From the NCBI RefSeq assembly GCF_029893585.1, contig NZ_JARXYX010000022.1:101586-165585 (forward strand): a stretch of 64,000 nucleotides of DNA. The letters run 5' to 3'. Positions 59,035-64,000 of this stretch are shown piece after piece. The stretch comes from Streptomyces sp. LBL. GTDB lineage: Bacteria > Actinomycetota > Actinomycetes > Streptomycetales > Streptomycetaceae. The first letter of the stretch is position 1. The number at the start of each line of letters is the position of its first letter. The translations under genes were made by a program, and so were the position numbers. Below the pieces are notes generated by a model. That model was not told the origin of the DNA and did not search any database. It worked only from the letters and a program-made list of their open reading frames with translations.

Positions 59035-59211
59035 CAAGCAGCCGCGATCCTGGAGGGCGAACGTCCGCGAACCCGCGAACCCGCGAACCCGGGAAGCGAG
59101 TGCACGCGATCCCTATGGAACGCACGCGATCCCGAGAGTGCCCGCGATCCCGGGGAACGCACGCTCACGGGCTCACAGTTACGCCTTGCCACTTGCGTCA
59201 CTTGCCACTTG

Positions 59212-59264
59212 CCGCTTGCGCCGCTTGCCGCTTGCGCCGCTTGCCGCTTGCGCCGCTTGCCGCT
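59212..59264. repeat. 16-bp tandem repeat
   Basis: Three full copies plus a partial of ccgcttgcgccgcttg, downstream of the NagD-like gene and upstream of the iron box. The whole 59050-59270 stretch is rich in short degenerate repeats (cgcgaaccc, cgcgatccc). Confidence 0.85.
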
Positions 59265-59288
59265 CACTGCCGTTCGTATGCCTTCTCC

Positions 59289-60317
59289 TCACAGACCCAG
59301 CCGTGCCAGTGCCTTCCCTCCGTCCAGCTCGCACACACCGTCACCGGCCGCCGTCCAGGCCGCCGCGCACAGCGCCCGCAGCCCGTCCAAGGCCTCGCCC
59401 TCGCCGTCCAGTTCCAGCCCCACGGCCCCCGCCTTCGCCGTCCAGCCGCCGCAGCGGAATCCGCCGTCCGCCTCCATGACCTCCGGCTGGCCGGTGAGCA
59501 GCCCCCGCAGATCGGCGTCGACATACGTCGGCCGGTGCTGCGGCGGCGCGGCCAGCAGTTGCGGCCCGTCCGTCACCCCGGTCAGAACGAGCAGCGAGTC
59601 GACCTCCCCGTTGAACGCCCCCTCGATGTCCGTGTCCAGCCGGTCTCCGACCACCAACGGCCGCTCGGCGCCGGTCCGCAGAATCGTCTCCCGGTGCATC
59701 GGCGGCAGCGGTTTGCCGGCCACCTGCGGCTCGGCACCGGTCGCGATCCGGACGACCTCCACCGCCGCGCCGTTCCCTGGCGCGATCCCGCGCGCGCCAG
59801 GAATCGTCAGATCGGTGTTGGACGCGTACCAGGGCACCCCGCGCGCGATGGCGTAGCCGGCCTCCGCGAACCGACTCCACCTCAGATCGGGCCCGCCGTA
59901 CCCCTGCACGACCGCCACCGGATCGTCGTCCGCCGACTCCACGGGCTCGAGGCCGCGCTCACGCAGCGCCACCCGCAGCCCCTCGCCGCCGATCACCAGC
60001 ACACGCCCGCCGGCGGGCACCTGCTCGGCGATCAGCCGTGCGACCGCCTGCGCCGAGGTGATGACGTCCGACGCCCCCGTCGGTATGCCGAGCTCGGTGA
60101 GGTGCTCGGCCACGGCGTCCGGCGTCCGCAGCGCGTTGTTGGTGACGTATGCGAGATGCATCCCGCCACCGCGCGCGGTGGCGAGCGACTCGACGGCGTA
60201 CGCGATCGCGTTCCCGCCCGCGTACACCACCCCGTCGAGGTCGAGCAGCGCCGTGTCGTACGCCTCGCTCAGGGCTCGCCCACTGCCCTCGGGCCTCGTC
60301 CTGACACGCTGGCTCAT
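59289..60317 (-). CDS. HAD-IIA (NagD-like) phosphatase
   Basis: A 342-aa HAD-superfamily hydrolase: motif I LLDLDGVVYAGGNAI with the nucleophilic Asp (about residue 26), the cap region LAYVTNNALRTP (motif II, TNN), motif III Lys in the GKPLPPMHRETIL segment, and motif IV PLVVGDRLDTDIEGAFNG. HAD-IIA enzymes dephosphorylate sugar phosphates, p-nitrophenyl phosphate or nucleotides. The C-terminal 80 residues (VMEADGGFRCGGWTAKAGAVGLELDGEGEALDGLRALCAAAW) are an extra streptomycete domain of unknown role. The ATG at 60317 follows cgaggagcgatgcgga. It is divergent from the DUF1015 gene. Confidence 0.92.
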   Translation of the reverse strand: MSQRVRTRPEGSGRALSEAYDTALLDLDGVVYAGGNAIAYAVESLATARGGGMHLAYVTNNALRTPDAVAEHLTELGIPTGASDVITSAQAVARLIAEQVPAGGRVLVIGGEGLRVALRERGLEPVESADDDPVAVVQGYGGPDLRWSRFAEAGYAIARGVPWYASNTDLTIPGARGIAPGNGAAVEVVRIATGAEPQVAGKPLPPMHRETILRTGAERPLVVGDRLDTDIEGAFNGEVDSLLVLTGVTDGPQLLAAPPQHRPTYVDADLRGLLTGQPEVMEADGGFRCGGWTAKAGAVGLELDGEGEALDGLRALCAAAWTAAGDGVCELDGGKALARLGL

Positions 60318-60389
60318 TCCGCATCGCTCCTCGTTCGTCGGCTTTCCTCCGATCATCCCGCATGCCACTGACACACGTACGATGCCGGG

Positions 60390-61682
60390 ATGAACTCTGC
60401 AGGTCACTCGGAAGCAACGGCGCGCCGAGGCCTGGAACTCACCCCGTTCCGAGGCCTGCGTTACCACCCCGACCGGGTCAGCACCCTGGCCGCCGTGACC
60501 TCTCCGCCCTACGACGTGGTCGTACGCCCCGACGGTGTGCACCATCTCCAGTCCGCGGACCCGCACAACATCGTCCGGTTGATCCTCCCCCAGGCGACCA
60601 CCCCCGCCGAACGTAACGCACAGGCGGCCCGCACCCTGCGCCGCTGGCTTTCCGAGGGAGTCCTGACCGCCGATCCGGAGCCGGGCCTGTACGTCTACGA
60701 GCAGCGCGACGGCGACGGCCTCCTCCAGCGCGGCATCATCGGCGCCCTGCGTCTGTCGGAACCCTCGGAGGGTGTGGTCCTGCCGCACGAGGACGTCATG
60801 CCGCATGTCGTCGCCGACCGAGCCGCCCTGATGCGCGCCACCTGCGCGAACCTGGAACCCCTGCTCCTGACCTATCGTGGTGCCGCCTCCGCGTCCGTCA
60901 CCGCCGAGGTCGTCGAGCGCACCGCCGAAGACTCCCCGTTGCTCGCGACGACCACGGAGGACGGCTTCCGCCATCGCCTGTGGTCGATCACCGACCCCGC
61001 CGACCTGGACCACATCCGGTCCGACCTGGCCCGGCACCAGGCCCTGATCGCCGACGGCCACCACCGCTGGGCCACATACCGGCGTCTACGCGCGGAGCAC
61101 CCCTCCCCCAGCCCCTGGGACTTCGGCCTGGTCCTCCTCGTCGACACGGTCCGCTACCCCCTGCGCGTCCGCGCCATCCACCGCCTCCTGCACGACCTGC
61201 CCGTCGCGGACGCCGTGGCCGCCGTGGAGGGCCTGTTCCGCGTACGCCGTCTCGACGTCCCGTTGCCGCAGGCCCTGAAGGCCCTGGCGGACGCGGCCTG
61301 CGAGGGCAACGCGTTCCTGCTGGCCGGCGACGGAGCCTTCCATCTGATGGACCGCCCGGACCCGGCACTGCTGTCCCGCACGGTTCCCGCCGAGCAACCC
61401 GCCGCCTGGCGCACCCTCGACGCAACGGTCCTGCACGCCACCCTCCTCGCCGAGGTATGGCACATCCCCGAGGACGACCCGACCCGGATCGCCTACATCC
61501 ACGACCCGGCGGCCACGGTCGAGAAGGCCGAACGCGACGGTGGTACGGCCGTCCTGATGCACCCGGTCCGCGAGGAGGTCGTCCGCGACCTCGCCCGCCA
61601 AGGTGTCACGATGCCCCGCAAGTCCACGTCGTTCGGCCCCAAGCCGGCGTCGGGCCTGGTACTGCGCATGCTGGACCAATAA
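60390..61682 (+). CDS. DUF1015 family protein
   Basis: A 430-aa protein of the DUF1015 family (often annotated SpoVR-unrelated kinase-like; function unproven). Signatures: GLELTPFRGLRYHPDRVSTLAAVTSPPYDVV, SADPHNIVRLILPQ, LYVYEQRDGDGLLQRGIIGALRL, LIADGHHRWATYRRLR, and the end MPRKSTSFGPKPASGLVLRML. A leaderless transcript is likely: -10 TACGAT (60378-60383) ends six bases before the ATG, and no ribosome site is present. It shares its promoter region with the divergent NagD-like gene; a strong terminator follows. Confidence 0.92.
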   Translation: MNSAGHSEATARRGLELTPFRGLRYHPDRVSTLAAVTSPPYDVVVRPDGVHHLQSADPHNIVRLILPQATTPAERNAQAARTLRRWLSEGVLTADPEPGLYVYEQRDGDGLLQRGIIGALRLSEPSEGVVLPHEDVMPHVVADRAALMRATCANLEPLLLTYRGAASASVTAEVVERTAEDSPLLATTTEDGFRHRLWSITDPADLDHIRSDLARHQALIADGHHRWATYRRLRAEHPSPSPWDFGLVLLVDTVRYPLRVRAIHRLLHDLPVADAVAAVEGLFRVRRLDVPLPQALKALADAACEGNAFLLAGDGAFHLMDRPDPALLSRTVPAEQPAAWRTLDATVLHATLLAEVWHIPEDDPTRIAYIHDPAATVEKAERDGGTAVLMHPVREEVVRDLARQGVTMPRKSTSFGPKPASGLVLRMLDQ

Positions 61683-61697
61683 CGGCCGCGGACATAC

Positions 61698-61738
61698 GAA
61701 GGGGGCGGGAACCCGAACCTCGGGTTCCCGCCCCCTTC
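61698..61738. terminator. Bidirectional terminator
   Basis: A 19-bp perfect stem, gaagggggcgggaacccga (61698-61716) with its complement at 61720-61738 and a 3-base loop, between convergent genes. Confidence 0.9.
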
Positions 61739-61749
61739 ATACACGGACG

Positions 61750-63783
61750 TCAGTCCTTGTCGTCGTCTTCCACGTCGTCCTTCACGTGGTCTTCCACGTC
61801 GTCTTCCACGTGGTCTTCCACGCCCGCGTCTTCGACGGGCGTCTCCAGGCTCTCCAGTACGTCGCCGCTCTCGTCCTTGCTCTCGCTCTCGTCCTCGACT
61901 TCGTTCGCGTCGAAGGCGTCGACGAACTCGACTCCGTCCAGCTCGGCGAGCCGGTCCGAGGCGTCGGTGCTGCCGTCCTTGTCGGCCTCCACGGACTTGG
62001 CGAACCACTCCCGTGCCTCGCCCTCCCGACCGGCTGCGAGCAGGGCGTCGGCGTACGCGTACCGCAGCCGCGCAGTCCACGGCTGGACGGAGTTGGATGC
62101 CAGCTCGGGGCCCTGCAGCGTCACGATCGCCGCGTCCAGCTGCTCCATGTCCCGCCGGGCACCGGCCGCGACGAGCCGCATCTCCACCTGCCCGGGCTTG
62201 TCGAGCTTGTGCACCTCGGGGGCCCCGGCCATGTCCAGCGCCTTCTCCGGCCGCCCCAGCCCACGTTCACAGTCGGCCATCACGGGCCACAGGTCGACAT
62301 TGCCGGTCATCCGCTTCGCGGCCCGGAACTCGGCGAGCGCCTCACCGTACTTCTGGTTCGCGTACGCCGCGAACCCGGCAGCCTCACGTACGGCAGCCAC
62401 ACGCGAGGCGAGCCGCAGGGCCACCTTGGAGTAGCCGTAGGCGCCCTCGGGGTCCTCGTCGATGAGCCTGGCCACCATCACCAGGTTCTTGGCGACATCC
62501 TCCGCGAGCGTCTTCGGCAGACTCTGCAGCTCCTGCCGTACGTCCTTGTCGATCTCGTCGCCTGTGACGTCCTCGGGGATCGGCAGCCGCTTGATCGGCT
62601 CCCGGTCCCGCTCCCGCTCATCGCGGAACCGCCCACCGCCGCGCCGGTCGTCGCCACCGCGGAAGCCACGGTCCTGGTCGTCCCGGCCGCGGAAGCCGCT
62701 GGGGCGCCCACCGCGGTCGTCACGACGGGGCCCCTGTGCACCACGGTCGTCCCGCCCACGGAACCCACCGCTCCGGCTGTCACGGTTGTCGCGGCTGTCG
62801 TCCCGCCGGAACCCGCCACGGTCCCCACGGTCGTCACTCCGCCGATCGTCGCGCCGGTCGTCGCGGCGGAAGGGCGGACGGTCGCCACCACGATCGTCAC
62901 GCCGGAACCCACGGTCACGGTCGCCGCTGCCACCGAGCCCACGGTCCCGGTCGCGGTCATCACGACGCGGCCCACTCGGACGGTCATCACGACGGGGACC
63001 GCTGGGCCGGTCATCACGACGCGGCCCACTCGGGCGGTCATCACGACGGCGATCATCACGCCGGTCGTCACGGCGGAAACCACCGCGATCGCCGCCCCGA
63101 TCGTCCCCACGACGGTCGTCAGGTCGCCCGACTCCACCACGGTTGTCATCCCTGCGGAAGCCGCCGCGGTCGTCGCTGCGACGCTCCCCACGGTCGTCGC
63201 GGCGGAAGGGCGGGCGGTCGCCACCACGATCGTCACGCCCGAACCCACGGTCCCGGTCATCACGACGGGGACCGCTGGAGCGGTCATCACGACGCGGCCC
63301 ACCGGAACGGTCATCACGACGCGGCCCACTCGGGCGGTCGTCGCCGCCACGGAACCCACGGTCCCGGTCATCACGACGGGGACCGCTGGAACGGTCATCA
63401 CGACGGGGACCGCTGGGACGGTCATCACGACGGGGACCACCGGAACGGTCATCACGACGGGGACCACCGGAACGGTCATCACGACGGGGACCGCTGGGAC
63501 GGTCATCACGACGCGGCCCACCGGAACGGTCATCACGTCCGAACGCCGGGCGAGGACCGCGATCGCCGTCGCGTCGGTCGTCCCGCCGGCCAGGCCCGCC
63601 CCGGTTGTCGTCACGGCGGAACCCACCACGGTCACCACCACGATCACCGCTACGGTCATCGCCTCGACGGTCGTTGCCAGCACGGTCGTTGCCACCACGG
63701 TCACCGCGGTAGCCGCCGCGGTCACCACTGTCCCGTCGCCGCTGGTCGCGCTCCGGTCGATCGTCGGGAGAGTTGGTGGACAT
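61750..63783 (-). CDS. Bipolar RGG-rich/TPR/acidic-tail protein
   Basis: A 677-aa protein in three zones. Residues about 1-390 are a low-complexity, highly charged region of Arg, Asp, Gly, Ser and Pro: repeated nine-residue SGPRRDDRP units and RGG/GGFRRDD motifs. Residues about 395-610 are a helical TPR-like domain (LIDEDPEGAYGYSKVALRLASRVAAVREAAGFAAYANQKYGEALAEFRAAKRMTGN). The last 65 residues are acidic, with VEDDVEDHV repeats. The protein is soluble with no signal peptide. RGG/RDD tails are typical of RNA-binding, condensate-forming proteins; its first gene position after the rRNA operon is suggestive. Function unproven. The ATG at 63783 follows caggagccaccc. Confidence 0.85.
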   Translation of the reverse strand: MSTNSPDDRPERDQRRRDSGDRGGYRGDRGGNDRAGNDRRGDDRSGDRGGDRGGFRRDDNRGGPGRRDDRRDGDRGPRPAFGRDDRSGGPRRDDRPSGPRRDDRSGGPRRDDRSGGPRRDDRPSGPRRDDRSSGPRRDDRDRGFRGGDDRPSGPRRDDRSGGPRRDDRSSGPRRDDRDRGFGRDDRGGDRPPFRRDDRGERRSDDRGGFRRDDNRGGVGRPDDRRGDDRGGDRGGFRRDDRRDDRRRDDRPSGPRRDDRPSGPRRDDRPSGPRRDDRDRDRGLGGSGDRDRGFRRDDRGGDRPPFRRDDRRDDRRSDDRGDRGGFRRDDSRDNRDSRSGGFRGRDDRGAQGPRRDDRGGRPSGFRGRDDQDRGFRGGDDRRGGGRFRDERERDREPIKRLPIPEDVTGDEIDKDVRQELQSLPKTLAEDVAKNLVMVARLIDEDPEGAYGYSKVALRLASRVAAVREAAGFAAYANQKYGEALAEFRAAKRMTGNVDLWPVMADCERGLGRPEKALDMAGAPEVHKLDKPGQVEMRLVAAGARRDMEQLDAAIVTLQGPELASNSVQPWTARLRYAYADALLAAGREGEAREWFAKSVEADKDGSTDASDRLAELDGVEFVDAFDANEVEDESESKDESGDVLESLETPVEDAGVEDHVEDDVEDHVKDDVEDDDKD
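62940..63540. repeat. 27-bp coding tandem repeats
   Basis: Many imperfect 27-bp copies of an in-frame unit (cggtcatcacgacggggacc core) encode the nine-residue SGPRRDDR motif. The copies are densest at 63240-63540, with a second group at 62960-63060; interruptions encode DRGFRGGDD. The units resemble a CRISPR array only superficially. Confidence 0.9.
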
Positions 63784-63850
63784 GGGTGGCTCCTGTCTTC
63801 GGTACCGCAAGTCATTCTCGCGCAGCCGGGTACCCGGCGCGCTCTGGAAA

Positions 63851-63900
63851 AACAAAAAGGACCCCTGGTCCCAGCTGAACGCTGGTGACCAGGGGTCCTT
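63851..63900 (-). terminator. Terminator of the rRNA operon
   Basis: On the minus strand a 14-bp perfect stem, aaggacccctggtc with gaccaggggtcctt (63857-63870 and 63887-63900), with an inner ccagc/gctgg stem, is followed by TTTTTG TTTTT. It sits 9 bases past the 5S gene. Confidence 0.95.
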
Positions 63901-63909
63901 CCAAAGATT

Positions 63910-64000
63910 GTTCGGCGGCGTCCTACTCTCCCACAGGGTCCCCCCTGCAGTACCATCGGCGCTGTAAGGCTTAGCTTCCGGGTTCGAAATGTAACCGGGC
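63910..64000 (-). rRNA. rrf: 5S ribosomal RNA, 5' end beyond the window
   Basis: The minus strand reads gcccggttacatttcgaacc, then ccggaagctaagcc, gcgccgatggtactgcaggg and gtgggagagtaggacgccgc, ending ...cgccgaaca: the conserved 3' three-quarters of 5S rRNA, about 91 of 119 bases. The remainder and the 23S/16S genes should lie beyond position 64000. Confidence 0.97.

Noticed and set aside
62940..63540. Direct repeats resembling a CRISPR array.
   Set aside because: Units keep the protein frame and encode SGPRRDDR repeats; spacers are not distinct and no cas genes are near.

Overview
The window looks like part of a Streptomyces chromosome, or that of a very close relative. Base composition is high-GC throughout and codon third positions are almost all G or C. 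Many genes start with GTG or TTG, and neighbours often share 4-bp ATGA or GTGA stop/start overlaps. The gene order (dnaE2 with an imuB-like gene; a SepF-like gene; der, plsC, cmk, tyrA, aroH; a pseudouridine synthase, scpB, scpA, parA; ald; pyrG; recN, ppnK, tlyA; iron-siderophore permeases) matches, from memory, the conserved core block of Streptomyces coelicolor around SCO1738-SCO1790. No alignment was run. The window ends inside the 5S gene of an rRNA operon on the minus strand.

Layout. 1-2250: a patchy stretch with a TerD-like protein, a TetR tail remnant, a HutD-like protein and a broken coiled-coil gene. 2257-6795: dnaE2 and a catalytically dead Y-family (ImuB-like) protein behind a near-consensus SOS box. 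7165-9246: a HelD-like helicase. 9583-11788: a sugar-permease remnant, a streptogrisin-type secreted protease and a truncated DUF1684 gene. 11780-19082: a sulfur-scavenging locus with two FMN monooxygenases, an ABC ATPase, an FAD/NAD(P) oxidoreductase, a permease and a divergent binding lipoprotein. The lipoprotein gene is preceded by a leaderless cysteine-ending leader peptide and an attenuator hairpin. 19215-29937: a Cys-rich-tailed DUF5685 protein, a SepF-like protein, an acyl-CoA dehydrogenase, an MFS pump, a PIG-V-like mannosyltransferase, a PAP2 phosphatase, an I78 inhibitor, an Rpf-LysM cell-wall hydrolase and a hypothetical protein.

30128-41116 is the housekeeping core. It holds a ribosome and aromatic-acid operon (der, plsC, cmk, tyrA, aroH) and an ADP-ribosylglycohydrolase. 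It also holds a tightly coupled operon (parA, a possible ribbon-helix-helix partner, scpA, scpB, rluB) linking ParA partitioning, condensin accessory factors and rRNA modification. 41476-55977: ald, a STAND ATPase with TPRs, a Nudix hydrolase, pyrG, a GH15 trehalase-like enzyme, a GT4 glycosyltransferase, recN-ppnK-tlyA and an SCP2 protein. 56065-59034: an iron-box-controlled FecCD/FecE importer. 59289-64000: a NagD-like phosphatase, a DUF1015 protein, a bipolar RGG/TPR/acidic protein, the rrn terminator and 5S rRNA.

The most interesting signal is at 17833-17974. A promoter is spaced to start transcription on the A of an ATG, which opens a 23-codon peptide ending in Cys, and a perfect 9-bp hairpin follows. 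This looks like a cysteine-responsive attenuator controlling organosulfur uptake. A second theme is recurrent short tandem duplication (9-27 bp units), both inside coding regions and in the gaps between genes.
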